Positions 8,351 through 18,176 of a DNA stretch of 64,000 nucleotides are shown here, piece by piece. The position numbers and the translations under genes are program-made. Numbering within the stretch: the stretch's first letter is position 1; the number at the start of each line of letters is the position of its first letter. Under the pieces are notes generated by a model. That model worked only from the letters and a program-made list of their open reading frames with translations. It was not told the DNA's origin and did no database searches. The stretch covers positions 1 to 64,000 of the forward strand of contig CALDEM010000059.1 of the NCBI GenBank assembly GCA_937942435.1, in the 5' to 3' direction. Source of the DNA: an uncultured Saprospiraceae bacterium (GTDB taxonomy: Bacteria > Bacteroidota > Bacteroidia > Chitinophagales > Saprospiraceae).

Positions 8351-8739
8351 AGGCTGACGTAGTAAACATCATCTTGTGTTCTTGTGATCGATGTTATTCT
8401 AAATGAGCCAGTGCCTCCGTTACAGTCTTCGATCAAGTCAAACACATTACAACTCTTGGGCAAACCTGTAAAAATCAAGGTGAAGGTGTTGTCTCCTTTC
8501 TTCGTCCATGTCCATACCGGATGCATAGAAATATTCTCGGCGTGAGCAAGTGTTGAGACATGATCGCTGTGCTGATCAAATAGATAAGTGGTTGGCCATA
8601 TCCTTATACCATCATTCCCAAGTGGCGAGTTATATATGCAATGAACGATCACTTGACTCTCTGGATAGGTCAGTTCGCTTAGCTCCTCCAGCAATGAAGG
8701 ATCTATATCAATCTTTGGTCTTGTGATAATATGAGCCAT
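8347..8739 (-). CDS. Conserved Bacteroidota protein of unknown function
   Basis: The 130 residues resemble a small family I know only as hypothetical proteins in Bacteroidota, with the pattern IRIWPTTYLFD, LAHAENISMHPVWTW, FTLIFTGLPKSCNVFDLIEDC and a C-terminal DVYYVSL. No signal peptide or membrane segment is seen. It overlaps the downstream permease gene by 4 bases, so it belongs to the same transcript. No function can be given. Confidence 0.8.
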   Translation of the reverse strand: MAHIITRPKIDIDPSLLEELSELTYPESQVIVHCIYNSPLGNDGIRIWPTTYLFDQHSDHVSTLAHAENISMHPVWTWTKKGDNTFTLIFTGLPKSCNVFDLIEDCNGGTGSFRITSITRTQDDVYYVSL

Positions 8740-8945
8740 ATATCAAATCAAAGTGCAAGATATTTATAGTCGCCAAAATTGAAGAAAATCTCATTTAATA
8801 AATCAAAGATCAGAGGCTTTTAAGGCACTCGAACAAGCATAGGTTTTGCTTTTTAGGCCCAAAACCCTTATTTTCGCCGGCTTTTGGAGATAGGAAGTTT
8901 AATTCAGTATCCAAATAGGGAATAGATTTTATCATAAAGACCACT

Positions 8946-9149
8946 ATGAGAAGGAAAAAATTTGAAATGGGTGTTGGGAAGTATTACTTCAATGTACTTT
9001 CAGGACCACAGACTGTGACTATACACAGAATCGAAAAGGCGGCCGCTGTCAACATGTTTTACACTTACATGAAGTTAGGTAAGAAATGTGAATGGTTAGG
9101 CAAGTGGAACGGAAAGAAGTTTGATGATAACGAGACACCAGATCAATAA
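8946..9149 (+). CDS. Small basic protein of unknown function
   Basis: A 67-residue lysine-rich protein (MRRKKFEMGVGKYYFNVLSG...) with no recognisable domain or signal. It is followed 18 bases later by a strong terminator and has its own upstream gap of about 200 bp, which supports a real, singly transcribed gene. An alternative start is the ATG at 8967. Confidence 0.6.
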   Translation: MRRKKFEMGVGKYYFNVLSGPQTVTIHRIEKAAAVNMFYTYMKLGKKCEWLGKWNGKKFDDNETPDQ

Positions 9150-9167
9150 CAAAAAAACAGTTTTAGT

Positions 9168-9203
9168 AAAAGCGCAATGACTTCAGTCGTTGCGCTTTTT
9201 TTA
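9168..9203 (+). terminator. Strong intrinsic terminator
   Basis: Arms 9168-9181 and 9186-9199 form a 14-bp stem (AAAAGCGCAATGAC with one G-T-type mismatch) around a short loop, followed by a T run. It ends the small gene at 8946. Confidence 0.85.
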
Positions 9204-9383
9204 TGTCAATATGGCCTTCCTTCAAGTTATAATATCTCGTAAGAGCAAAACTGCAGACAATTATTCTTTCTTTTTGTCAATTTGCGGGTATTCTGAACGA
9301 AATACTAGGGGTTTTCATTAGAATATGCCAATTCTATTTCTTTACTTTGAGTTTAATTTTTACATCATAAAATTCAAACATCA

Positions 9384-10232
9384 ATGAAAGATTTATTAGT
9401 AGGTACACTACTCGTCATGACAGCTCTTTTTGCTTTTCAAAGTTGCCAAAACGACTCTGAGGCAATATCAAGTGATGCTGTTCCATTAGAAGTCATTAGT
9501 CAACTAGAGGAAATGGGATTCAACCCTGATGGTATTGAAGTCGTACAAGAAGGATATCGAATCGAAAGAGATATCATCGTCACGCATGACTTCCTAAAAG
9601 GAGATCATGACCACGACCATAGTGGCAAAGGCAAAAACACAAAGCAGTATAGCACTAATGCCTTAGTGAGTACAGGTGGTAGTAGAACGATCACAGTCTA
9701 TATGCCGGCAGCTAGCACAGGAAGAGGAAAAAAGACAAGTGGATTCAACGCTAATTACATAGCAGCTTTAGATGAGGCTATCAGCAGGTTCAATGCTGAA
9801 GGGCTTGAATTGAGCTTTCAAAGAACTGCAAGTTCTAATGCTGACATCGTGTTCACTACCCTTAGCAAGAGGGATGAGAGAAGAGGAGTTCTAGGTTCGG
9901 CAGGATTTCCATCCAATGGTAACCCTTACGACGAAATAAAAATGAATACTCAGATTGATTCAAGGTTTGGTTACTCGACTAATGCGATTGCAACAGTGAT
10001 CGCACATGAGATGGGACATTGTATCGGATTTAGACACACTGACTACTTTGACAGAAGCTTAAGTTGTGGCGGCCAACCTTCAAATGAAGGGCCGGCAGAG
10101 CCAATCGGTGCCAATCACATACCGGGAACACCAACAGGTTTTAGCGCTGAGTCGTGGATGCTTGCATGTTCAGGTGGTGGAGACCGTCCATTTAACAATG
10201 ATGATAAGACAGCTCTTGACTTTCTATATTAG
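9384..10232 (+). CDS. M57-type zinc protease, lipoprotein
   Basis: The N-terminus is a lipoprotein signal ending in FQSC (C21). After an acidic/His-rich linker (DHDHDHSGKGK) comes a metzincin-like protease domain. The zinc motif HEMGHCIGFRHTD starts at H208 and matches the HEIGH signature of the M57 dual-action peptidases. The domain ends with a DDKTALDFLY tail typical of the family. It is probably anchored in a cell-envelope membrane. It stands alone between two terminators. Confidence 0.88.
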   Translation: MKDLLVGTLLVMTALFAFQSCQNDSEAISSDAVPLEVISQLEEMGFNPDGIEVVQEGYRIERDIIVTHDFLKGDHDHDHSGKGKNTKQYSTNALVSTGGSRTITVYMPAASTGRGKKTSGFNANYIAALDEAISRFNAEGLELSFQRTASSNADIVFTTLSKRDERRGVLGSAGFPSNGNPYDEIKMNTQIDSRFGYSTNAIATVIAHEMGHCIGFRHTDYFDRSLSCGGQPSNEGPAEPIGANHIPGTPTGFSAESWMLACSGGGDRPFNNDDKTALDFLY

Positions 10233-10283
10233 AAATTAGAGAGACTGCATCGATTAAATAATCTATCGTACTTATTAATATAT

Positions 10284-10312
10284 AGAAAGCGCCCTTAAAG
10301 GGCGCTTTCTTA
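10284..10312 (+). terminator. Intrinsic terminator after M57 protease
   Basis: AGAAAGCGCCC and GGGCGCTTTCT (10284-10294 and 10300-10310) form a perfect 11-bp GC-rich stem with a five-base TTAAA loop. Only a short T-rich tail follows. Confidence 0.75.
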
Positions 10313-10410
10313 TTAGGGACAAAGGTAAAACAAGCATGTATTGAGGCATGCAAAACATATGATCAAAAAGTGTCATAAGAAAGTTATAATTTCATGTCTC
10401 ATTTAAAGCC

Positions 10411-11742
10411 TTGAGTCTACCACAGAAAACAGATGCCAACTCGCTGAATAAGCAGCCATTGACCTTGAGTCATGAGCTTAAGTATGCGCTGGATACGCTT
10501 GAGCATTCTGGTAAAAGTGTTTTCATATCTGGACGAGCTGGAACTGGTAAGTCCACACTTCTACAGCTCTTTAGGTCTACAAGTAGGAAGAGAATAGCGG
10601 TCGTCGCTCCAACAGGAGTAGCAGCACTCAATGTCTCGGGCCAAACGATCCATTCGTTCTTTAAGTTTCCGCCTCGACTCCTAGCGCCACATGATATACA
10701 GAAAGTTAAAAACAGAAAACTCTACAAGAACTTAGAAGTATTGATTGTAGATGAGATATCTATGGTTCGTGCTGACATGTTTGAAAACATTGATCTCTTT
10801 CTAAGGATCAATCGTGAAGTCAATGCTCCTTTTGGTGGCGTCAGAATTATAGTGTTTGGGGATCTCTTTCAACTGCCGCCCGTGGTGGCCAGTGACTTTG
10901 AGCGCAAGTATCTCGCTGAGCGATATAAGACGCCCTACTTCTTCTCATCGCGAGCTTACAAGTCGATCATGTATGAGATGGAGACCATAGAGCTCAACAC
11001 TGTCTATCGACAAAGTGAGCGTCACTTTATAAACATCTTGGATCAGATTAGATCAAAATCAATAGACTGGGAAGACTTAGAAGATCTCAACCAACGCGTC
11101 CTACAAGAAGATGAAGAAGTACATCATGGAAGTATAACACTCACTACAAGAAACGATACAGCATATCAAATCAATAAAGATCGACTCAATGAGTTAGAGT
11201 CCGAAGCCATTAGCTTTTACGCCTTAGTCAAAGGTATGTTTGATCAGAAGGTCTATCCCACAGAATCTAATCTGATCTTAAAAAAAGGGGCACAAGTAAT
11301 GACACTTAAAAACGATCCTCAAAGAAAATACGTCAATGGCTCTATCGGACATATCATAGAAATAGGAATCGATCATCTGGTTTTAGAAATTGTTGATGAG
11401 GCTGAAGACATCCATCATATAGAATTAGAAAAGTCCACTTGGGAGATGATTAAGTATAAGTGGGATGATGCCAAAAAATCTGTAGAAGCAGAAGTAATAG
11501 GATCTTTTGAGCAATATCCACTGAAGTTAGCTTGGGCCATGACCATCCATAAGAGTCAAGGAAAGACTTTTGAAAAGGTATATATAGATATGACAGGAGG
11601 CGCATTTGAATTTGGGCAAACCTATGTAGCACTGAGTAGGTGCAAGACCTTATATGGAGTACAACTAAAGCAACCACTTACACCAAAAGATATCATGGTC
11701 GATGAGCGGATTATTGACTTCTATAACTTCTGGAGAAGGTGA
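10411..11742 (+). CDS. PIF1/RecD2-like superfamily 1 DNA helicase
   Basis: A 443-residue ATPase with Walker A GRAGTGKST (about residues 40-48), VVAPTGVAALNVSGQTIHSFF as motif Ia, Walker B LIVDEISMVRADMF, and a C-terminal UvrD_C_2-type block (AWAMTIHKSQGKTFEKVYID and YVALSRCKTL). This is the order of PIF1/RecD2-like 5'-3' helicases used in DNA maintenance. The only suitable start is a TTG at 10411; no in-frame ATG lies before Walker A. The stop overlaps the GtrA-like gene by 4 bases. Confidence 0.9.
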   Translation: MSLPQKTDANSLNKQPLTLSHELKYALDTLEHSGKSVFISGRAGTGKSTLLQLFRSTSRKRIAVVAPTGVAALNVSGQTIHSFFKFPPRLLAPHDIQKVKNRKLYKNLEVLIVDEISMVRADMFENIDLFLRINREVNAPFGGVRIIVFGDLFQLPPVVASDFERKYLAERYKTPYFFSSRAYKSIMYEMETIELNTVYRQSERHFINILDQIRSKSIDWEDLEDLNQRVLQEDEEVHHGSITLTTRNDTAYQINKDRLNELESEAISFYALVKGMFDQKVYPTESNLILKKGAQVMTLKNDPQRKYVNGSIGHIIEIGIDHLVLEIVDEAEDIHHIELEKSTWEMIKYKWDDAKKSVEAEVIGSFEQYPLKLAWAMTIHKSQGKTFEKVYIDMTGGAFEFGQTYVALSRCKTLYGVQLKQPLTPKDIMVDERIIDFYNFWRR

Positions 11743-12203
11743 AAGATCTTATCATAACCATCATAGATTCGTTCTACTTTATCTTTAAACCGTTCATGCC
11801 GCTAAAGACTTATAGGTATGCGGTTTGTGGTGGCGGCAACCTTGTACTGGATATTGTTCTATACTATGTCTTCTTTCATTTTGTCTTTCAAAAGCAAGAT
11901 CTGGATGTAAAGATTGTAACGCTTAGCTCACATGTCGCTTCATTGTTTTTTGTATATCCGGTAACATTTTTATCGGGATTTTTGTTAAATAAATATATCG
12001 CCTTCCCTGATTCCAGATTAAGGACTGAGATACAGTTTTCGAGGTACTTTATAGTTTCTGTGAGTGGTATATTAGTTAGTTATGTTGCCTTAAAGTTTTT
12101 TGTAGATCTCCTAGGATTTTACCCTACACCATCCCGAATCTTGACCATCGTACTATCGGTAGGTTATAGTTATTTTCTTCAAAACAAGTATACTTTTAAA
12201 TAA
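11739..12203 (+). CDS. GtrA-like membrane protein
   Basis: 154 residues with four hydrophobic segments, matching the GtrA family of small membrane proteins involved in moving or modifying lipid-linked sugars for envelope glycans. The last segment ends in SYFLQNKYTFK, the typical NKxxTF ending. It starts at a GTG overlapping the helicase stop (GTGA), so translation is coupled, although no functional link with a helicase is known. Confidence 0.85.
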   Translation: MKDLIITIIDSFYFIFKPFMPLKTYRYAVCGGGNLVLDIVLYYVFFHFVFQKQDLDVKIVTLSSHVASLFFVYPVTFLSGFLLNKYIAFPDSRLRTEIQFSRYFIVSVSGILVSYVALKFFVDLLGFYPTPSRILTIVLSVGYSYFLQNKYTFK

Positions 12204-12270
12204 TTAGCGCTTTATCAGTTTCAATCCTGATTTAGTCTTTTCTTTTGACAAATGGGCGTATCTTCCTTAC

Positions 12271-13383
12271 ATGATCAAAGCTCTCTTTCTGTCCTTTACT
12301 ATTTGTTTCATGTACAACATATTACAAGGACAAGTCTCAAAGAACACTGAAACAAACACATATAATTATGAGCACCCTATCGCGTTTGACCCTTCGACTT
12401 ATGTATGTCGATATATTGATAACCCTATACGAATAGACGGCATCATCACCTCATCCGAATGGCACAATTCTGAGTGGAGTCATTCATTTGTAGACATACA
12501 AGGTAATCGAAAAGAATCTCCTCATTTAGACACCAAGATTAAAATGGCTTGGGATAGTCAATACTTCTATTTTGCTGCCACACTACAAGAGCCACATATA
12601 TGGGCTACCCTAACAGAAAGAGATGCTATCATGTATCATGATGATGACTTTGAGATATTTATCGATCCAGATGGAGATGGTCATAATTATTTCGAATTTG
12701 AAATGAATGCCCACAATGCAATTTGGGATCTGCTTATGCTTTACCCATATAACATAGACAATGGACACAACTATGTCATGGATTATAATATCACGAGTAT
12801 CGAATCACAAGTACATATAGAAGGAACATTAAATCAAACAGCCGATATCGACGACCACTGGAGCCTAGAAGTGGCTATACCATGGAGTGCTTTTAAAGAT
12901 CTAATGAGGACTAATCATGTACCTGCAGCTGGAGATCAATGGCGTATCAACTTCTCAAGAGTTGACTGGACTATGGATATAAAAAATGATGGCTATCACA
13001 AAACAATGAAGAACAACAGACCCCTTCCTGAGGACAACTGGGTTTGGTCACCTACTGGCTATGTCAATATGCACAAACCAGAGACTTGGGGTTATGTACA
13101 ATTCGAAATGGATAGCGATACCCAGTTCCAACAAAATGAAAACGAAAAAGTAAAGTGGGCTCTCTGGCAGACTTATTATCAGTTAAAGCAATGTTACAAA
13201 AAAACAAACAAGGCTTGCTCATTAGAAGTAATTAGCATCCCCCAAGTCGACGTACTCAATTATAATTTCAAGCCTATACTGAACATTAATGATTATGGTT
13301 TCAATATATCAGCCCCGGGATTGGATGGTCAGATATTTGTGATTAACGAACAAGCCTTATTAAAAACAATATCTAACAATTAG
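12271..13383 (+). CDS. Secreted CBM9-like carbohydrate-binding protein
   Basis: A signal peptide (about residues 1-20) is followed by a domain, about residues 45-280, of the CBM9 / DOMON-like kind found in xylan- and other glycan-binding proteins: IDGIITSSEWHNSEWS, KMAWDSQYFYFAATLQEPHIWATLTERD, DDDFEIFIDPDGDGHNYFEFEMNA and a C-terminal WGYVQFE. The tail of about 80 residues has no recognised fold. It is the first gene of the plus-strand glycan cluster and probably binds sugar at the cell surface. Ligand unknown. Confidence 0.85.
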   Translation: MIKALFLSFTICFMYNILQGQVSKNTETNTYNYEHPIAFDPSTYVCRYIDNPIRIDGIITSSEWHNSEWSHSFVDIQGNRKESPHLDTKIKMAWDSQYFYFAATLQEPHIWATLTERDAIMYHDDDFEIFIDPDGDGHNYFEFEMNAHNAIWDLLMLYPYNIDNGHNYVMDYNITSIESQVHIEGTLNQTADIDDHWSLEVAIPWSAFKDLMRTNHVPAAGDQWRINFSRVDWTMDIKNDGYHKTMKNNRPLPEDNWVWSPTGYVNMHKPETWGYVQFEMDSDTQFQQNENEKVKWALWQTYYQLKQCYKKTNKACSLEVISIPQVDVLNYNFKPILNINDYGFNISAPGLDGQIFVINEQALLKTISNN

Positions 13384-13395
13384 AATCTCTGCACC

Positions 13396-14532
13396 GTGAA
13401 AAGAAAAGAATTTATAAAATACATGGCAGGCACAAGCTTGACGTTAGCACTCGGCTCACAAGCCTGTACTAAAAGTAACTCTTCTATTAACTCTAAGAGA
13501 CTACCTCGATATTGGGTATGGCACAGACCATCAACAAAGGCTACTGATGATCAACTAAAAAGAGAGTTTGAAGAGATGAGATCTTTGGGATTTGAAGCTG
13601 TTTTACCTCAGATATTTTCAAGTAATAAAGCCTTATTCAACATCGATGGATATGAGACTGAGGTGCCACTATTAGAACGCATGATACCGTTGGCACATGA
13701 AGCAGGATTAGAACTTCATGCTTGGATGTGGACTATGCCATGCAACAATCCTCGGATCATAAAAGATCATCCAGATTGGTATGCCGTAAGTCGCGAAGGA
13801 AAACCCGCACATACAGATCCTGCATATGTAGACTATTATAAGTTTTTATGCCCACGCAAACAGGAAGTAAGAGCCTTTGTCCAAGATAGAGTAAAGGCCT
13901 TAGCTGCAATCGATGATCTTGATGGTATACACTTAGATTATGTAAGACTACCTGACGTAATCTTAGCAGAAGCACTACAACCTAAATATGACATTGTACA
14001 AGACCAAGAATATCCTGAGTATGACTATTGCTATTGTACAACATGTAGGTCAGGGTACGAAGCATACTCAGGAGTTGACCCAATGGATATAAAGGATCCA
14101 GCTAATGATAGCGATTGGTACCAGTATCGCTATGACGCTGTCGTTGGGATGGTCAACGACTACCTTGCCCCAGTTGCTAAAGCAAAAAACAAAACCATAA
14201 CGGCAGCAGTATTTCCTAATTGGGAAAGCGTAAGACAGCAATGGCATAGATTTGATCTGGATGCGTTTTTACCTATGCTTTATAACGGCTTTTATAATGA
14301 AGGCATTGATTGGATCGGAGAAGAAACTACAAAGGCACTAGAAAGGCTGAACCATTCTAAACCTATATATAGCGGCCTCTTTTCGCCAGATGTACAAGAG
14401 GCAGGAGCGCTCGACAAAGGAGTTGCTTCTGCATACAATGGCGGCGCTAGTGGTTTCTCAATATTCTCCTTTAACGACTTAAGTGATAGCCAGAAACAGA
14501 GCATCAAAAAAATTATCGCTGCGAGGTCATAG
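13396..14532 (+). CDS. GHL10/family-10-like glycoside hydrolase-like protein
   Basis: The 378-residue protein begins with a lipoprotein or Tat-like export signal (MKRKEFIKYMAGTSLTLALGSQAC) from a GTG start at 13396. The rest fits a TIM-barrel of the glycosyl-hydrolase-like 10 type: LGFEAVLPQIFSS, AHEAGLELHAWMWTMPCNN, VQDRVKALAAIDDLDGIHLDYVRLP and a C-terminal SGFSIFSFNDL. Members are predicted glycosidases of largely unknown specificity. The 12-bp spacing from the CBM9-like gene suggests co-transcription, with both products acting on the same extracellular glycan. Confidence 0.82.
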   Translation: MKRKEFIKYMAGTSLTLALGSQACTKSNSSINSKRLPRYWVWHRPSTKATDDQLKREFEEMRSLGFEAVLPQIFSSNKALFNIDGYETEVPLLERMIPLAHEAGLELHAWMWTMPCNNPRIIKDHPDWYAVSREGKPAHTDPAYVDYYKFLCPRKQEVRAFVQDRVKALAAIDDLDGIHLDYVRLPDVILAEALQPKYDIVQDQEYPEYDYCYCTTCRSGYEAYSGVDPMDIKDPANDSDWYQYRYDAVVGMVNDYLAPVAKAKNKTITAAVFPNWESVRQQWHRFDLDAFLPMLYNGFYNEGIDWIGEETTKALERLNHSKPIYSGLFSPDVQEAGALDKGVASAYNGGASGFSIFSFNDLSDSQKQSIKKIIAARS

Positions 14533-14543
14533 AAGATGGCGTG

Positions 14544-14942
14544 CTAGTCGTTTTGTTCTTGTTGCTCTTGAGAGCGTGTCTTTATGATCCTAACTATATC
14601 ATTGTTAGAGACAACGACTATACATTTGTCTCCATTGATCATAATAGGCTCCATGTGCCTAATATCATATGGAAGGTAAAACCCAGTTTGCTGTGACGAA
14701 TGAACTGCTACTTGTTGTTCATTAATGGAAAAGACACCGCCGACAGATGCGTCATTTCTTGGTGTTTCAATCTCGGATTGATACATGTTACCACCAAAGC
14801 TAAAGGCCTTAGTTCCAGAGTTAGGTGCAAGATCAAGTTCTATAATCTCATTAATTGAAGATATTTGAAGATGGTTGGGTAGTGATTCAATGTCAAATCG
14901 AGCTTCACCAGTGTTATATGCGATGACATGTGCACCTTGCAG
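14544..14942 (-). pseudogene. 3' remnant of a VCBS/FG-GAP-type gene
   Basis: The minus-strand frame from 14942 to 14544 encodes only the C-terminal end of what looks like a beta-propeller VCBS/FG-GAP protein: RFDIESLPNH, PNSGTKAFSFGG, NDASVGGVFSINEQ and IRHMEPIMINGDKCIVVVSNND. Such proteins are normally several hundred residues or more. The 5' part is missing: upstream of about 14942 the frame stops and susD-like sequence begins on the other strand. No start codon with a plausible signal is present, so this is most likely dead DNA. Confidence 0.65.
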
Positions 14943-15232
14943 CTACCCCCTTTGATGCCAGCAATGCTCTTGAGCAGATTGGATACGAATATTGGATGGC
15001 GACATTCTTAAATGAGTATGAAGCTTTCGCAAATATGAGGAGAACAGGATTTCCTAATCTAACACCGGTTAACTACCCTGGCAATGTCACTAATGGACAA
15101 ATACCTAAGAGACTTGCTTACCCTGCTGGCGAAGCAGGTAGAGAGCCATTTGAAGCGGCAAAGGCTGCACAAGGCCTTAGCAATGATTTTACAACTTATA
15201 TGTCAGCTCCAGTTTGGTGGGACGTGAATTAA
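14930..15232 (+). pseudogene. 3' remnant of a susD-like gene
   Basis: About 100 residues correspond to the C-terminus of a SusD/RagB nutrient-binding lipoprotein: DASNALEQIGYEYWMATFLNEYEAFANMRRTGFPNLTP, given here in pieces of the well-known EAF.N.RRTG.P block. A complete SusD has about 450-600 residues with a lipoprotein signal; none of that is present. The 5' end lies at the same junction as the VCBS-type remnant. Its own terminator (15261-15295) is still intact. Confidence 0.7.
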
Positions 15233-15260
15233 GATTAATAAATAATAGATAGTTTTTCAT

Positions 15261-15296
15261 ACTGGTGGGCGGAGCGATTCGTCTGCCAGTTTTTAT
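15261..15296 (+). terminator. Terminator left from the susD-like gene
   Basis: Arms 15261-15271 and 15280-15290 pair over 11 bases, allowing three G-T pairs, and TTTTTAT follows. It lies 29 bp beyond the susD remnant and just before the symporter-GH130 gene, so it would separate that gene from upstream transcription. Confidence 0.7.
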
Positions 15297-15304
15297 AATA
15301 ACAT

Positions 15305-18145
15305 ATGCACTTTCACCCATTAGACCTAGGCATTATACTGTGTTACCTAATTATCACAGTATGCCTAGGCTTTTGGGTGTCTAAAAAAGCATCCAAGAGT
15401 TTACGCTCTTACTTCTTAGGTGACAACCAGATCAGTTGGTACTACTTGGGACTCTCCAATGCTTCAGGCATGTTTGATGTGTCAGGCACTATGTGGCTGG
15501 TCACATTGTTTTTTGTTTATGGGGCTCAGAGTATTTGGTTACCATGGCTATGGCCAGTTTGGAATCAAGTCTTCATCATGATCTTCATGGCCATATGGCT
15601 GCGCAGATCTAACGTACTCACAGGTGCCGAGTGGATCACTCATAGATTTGGTGATGACAGAGGGGCTCGACTATCCCATATGATCGTAACCATCTTTGCC
15701 ATCATAAGCGTATTTGGGTTTATAGCATACTTCTTTGTTGGTATCGGCAAGTTCGCCACAGTATTCTTCCCTTGGGACTTATCAGTTACAACTCAACTCA
15801 TCAATCTTACTTCTGAACATGCTTATGCTCTAATAATTATTCTAATTACAACCGTGTACGTGATCAAGGGAGGTATGTATAGTGTAGTGCTCACCGAAGT
15901 ACTACAGTTTTTTATTATGACCATCTCTTGTATCGTTGTAGGCATCATAGCCCTAACCAGTGTGAGTAGAGATCAGGTCATCGATGCTGTACCATCTGGA
16001 TGGGAAGACTTGTTCTTCTCTTGGCAGTTGGATATAGATTGGACAGGCTACCTTGACGCGGTCAACACGAAAATAGAATCTGACGGTTTTCAATTGTTTG
16101 GATATCTGTTTATGATGATGATATTTAAAGGTGTTTTTGCAAGTATGGCCGGGCCCGTGCCTAGTTATGATATGCAGCGCGTCTTGTCTACTAAAACCCC
16201 CATTGAGTCAGCTAAGATGAGCGGGCTCACGATGTTAGCATTATACTTTCCGCGATACTTGATGATTGCAGGTTTTGGAGTGTTAGCTGTCGTATATCTC
16301 ACTCCAGAATTTGAATCAATGGGTCCCAATATTGATTTTGAAACCATCTTACCTGTTGCCATCGATCGATTTATACCGATAGGCTTCAAGGGGCTTTTAC
16401 TAGCAGGTTTATTAGCCGCCTTTATGAGCACATTTGCTGCGTTTATTAATGCCGCGCCTGCTTATGTTGTCAACGACTTTTATAAAAAATACATCAACCC
16501 ACATGCTTCTGACAAAACATATGTGAGATACAGCTACTACTCCTCTCTGGCTATAGTGTTCATTGGTTTGTTTTTTGGATTTTTTGTAGAGTCTATAAAC
16601 TCTCTTACCCTCTGGGTCACTTCTGCTCTATATGGCGGTTATGCTGCCGCAAATGTTTTAAAATGGTTGTGGTGGAGATTTAATGGCTATGGCTATTTCT
16701 TTGGTATGCTTGCAGGACTGATAGCATCCACTATACTGCCGATATTACTTCCTGATGTTTCTGCCATCTATCTATTCCCTGCTATACTCTTGACTTCATT
16801 TGCAGGTTCTATACTGGGCACCATATTGACACAACCGCAAGACATCAATGTTTTATCAGACTTTTATAAAACATCTTATCCATGGGGATTTTGGAAACCG
16901 GTCATTGAGCACATACAAAAATCCAATACTTCATTCCAAGGAAATTCTAATTTCAAACAAGATAGCATCAATGTCTTAACAGGTATCATCTGGCAGACAA
17001 CCCTTACGGTTATGCCTATATATTTAATATTAAAAAATGGAAGAGCGACGTACTTTTTAAAAAGAAACTGGTATGATCAACTTTCAACCCTTTCAAATGT
17101 ATCTATGAACGAACCTAATAGTGCTAACCTAGACGCAAATGCATTGAGCTCAGCAGCCACCATCATGCCACAATCCTATGGCAATCTACCTTGGCAAGAG
17201 CGTGACAACAACAGTACAGATGTAGTATGGCGATACAAAGCCAATCCAATCGTGGGTCGCTATAGCATCCCTTCTTCCAACAGTATATTTAATAGTGCTG
17301 TAGTTAGATATGGCGATGGGTACGCTGGAGTGTTTAGATGCGATGACAAGAATGTCAGGATGAATATCCATACTGGATTTAGTCCTGACGGCATCAACTG
17401 GGATATAGAACATGCCCCCATAAAAATGAAAGCTGGCAATACGGAAATGCTCCATTCTGACTACAAGTACGATCCTCGTGTCACTAAAATCGATGATACA
17501 TACTGGGTAACTTGGTGCAACGGATATCACGGACCGACTATCGGAGTGGCATACACAAAGGACTTTAAAGAATACTTCCAATGTGAAAATGCGCTACTGC
17601 CTTATAATCGCAATGGTGTTCTATTTCCTAAAAAGATAAATGGCAAATATGCCTTACTCTCCAGACCGAGCGACATTGGACATACGGCTTTTGGAGACAT
17701 CTATGTAAGCTACAGTCCTGACATGAAGTACTGGGGCGAGCATCGATTAGTCATGAAAGTATCAGACTTTGAAGTGAGTGCATGGCAGTCAAAAAAGATT
17801 GGTGCAGGTGCAGTCCCCATACTGACGGAAGATGGATGGCTTATCATCTATCATGGTGTCATCCAAACTTGTAATGGCTTTAGGTATGCCATGGGAGGAT
17901 CTATACTCAAAGAAGATGATCCTTCTGTCGTACTCTATCGATCTGGAGCTTATCTCCTCTCTCCTTCTGAACCTTATGAGCTATCAGGTGATGTACCCAA
18001 CGTCATCTTCCCTTGTGCATCTGTAGAAGATGGGGATAAAATCACAATCTATTATGGAGCCGCCGATACTTCAATCGCCATAGCTTTTGGTTATATTAGT
18101 GAGATCGTAAGTTTTATTAAGAAAAACGATATTTCGAAAGAATAA
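15305..18145 (+). CDS. Na+/solute symporter fused to GH130 glycoside phosphorylase
   Basis: One uninterrupted frame of 946 residues. Residues 1 to about 590 are a sodium:solute symporter with many membrane segments ([19 protein letters not shown], the [10 protein letters not shown] block and [14 protein letters not shown]). A linker of about 45 residues leads to a GH130 phosphorylase, about 638-935, with [17 protein letters not shown] (D723 is the family's catalytic aspartate), [25 protein letters not shown] and [10 protein letters not shown]. In symporters of this family the C-terminus is cytoplasmic, so the enzyme would sit at the inner mouth of the carrier. GH130 enzymes phosphorolyse beta-mannosides; the substrate here is inferred. 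Confidence 0.88.
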   Translation: MHFHPLDLGIILCYLIITVCLGFWVSKKASKSLRSYFLGDNQISWYYLGLSNASGMFDVSGTMWLVTLFFVYGAQSIWLPWLWPVWNQVFIMIFMAIWLRRSNVLTGAEWITHRFGDDRGARLSHMIVTIFAIISVFGFIAYFFVGIGKFATVFFPWDLSVTTQLINLTSEHAYALIIILITTVYVIKGGMYSVVLTEVLQFFIMTISCIVVGIIALTSVSRDQVIDAVPSGWEDLFFSWQLDIDWTGYLDAVNTKIESDGFQLFGYLFMMMIFKGVFASMAGPVPSYDMQRVLSTKTPIESAKMSGLTMLALYFPRYLMIAGFGVLAVVYLTPEFESMGPNIDFETILPVAIDRFIPIGFKGLLLAGLLAAFMSTFAAFINAAPAYVVNDFYKKYINPHASDKTYVRYSYYSSLAIVFIGLFFGFFVESINSLTLWVTSALYGGYAAANVLKWLWWRFNGYGYFFGMLAGLIASTILPILLPDVSAIYLFPAILLTSFAGSILGTILTQPQDINVLSDFYKTSYPWGFWKPVIEHIQKSNTSFQGNSNFKQDSINVLTGIIWQTTLTVMPIYLILKNGRATYFLKRNWYDQLSTLSNVSMNEPNSANLDANALSSAATIMPQSYGNLPWQERDNNSTDVVWRYKANPIVGRYSIPSSNSIFNSAVVRYGDGYAGVFRCDDKNVRMNIHTGFSPDGINWDIEHAPIKMKAGNTEMLHSDYKYDPRVTKIDDTYWVTWCNGYHGPTIGVAYTKDFKEYFQCENALLPYNRNGVLFPKKINGKYALLSRPSDIGHTAFGDIYVSYSPDMKYWGEHRLVMKVSDFEVSAWQSKKIGAGAVPILTEDGWLIIYHGVIQTCNGFRYAMGGSILKEDDPSVVLYRSGAYLLSPSEPYELSGDVPNVIFPCASVEDGDKITIYYGAADTSIAIAFGYISEIVSFIKKNDISKE

Positions 18146-18176
18146 ACTGAGTGTCCTGATATCAATAGAACGACAT

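Noticed and set aside
14544-14786. Short intact gene of 80 codons on the minus strand
   Set aside because: The same frame continues upstream with protein-like sequence and lacks a signal or start; it is the end of a larger gene, reported as a remnant.
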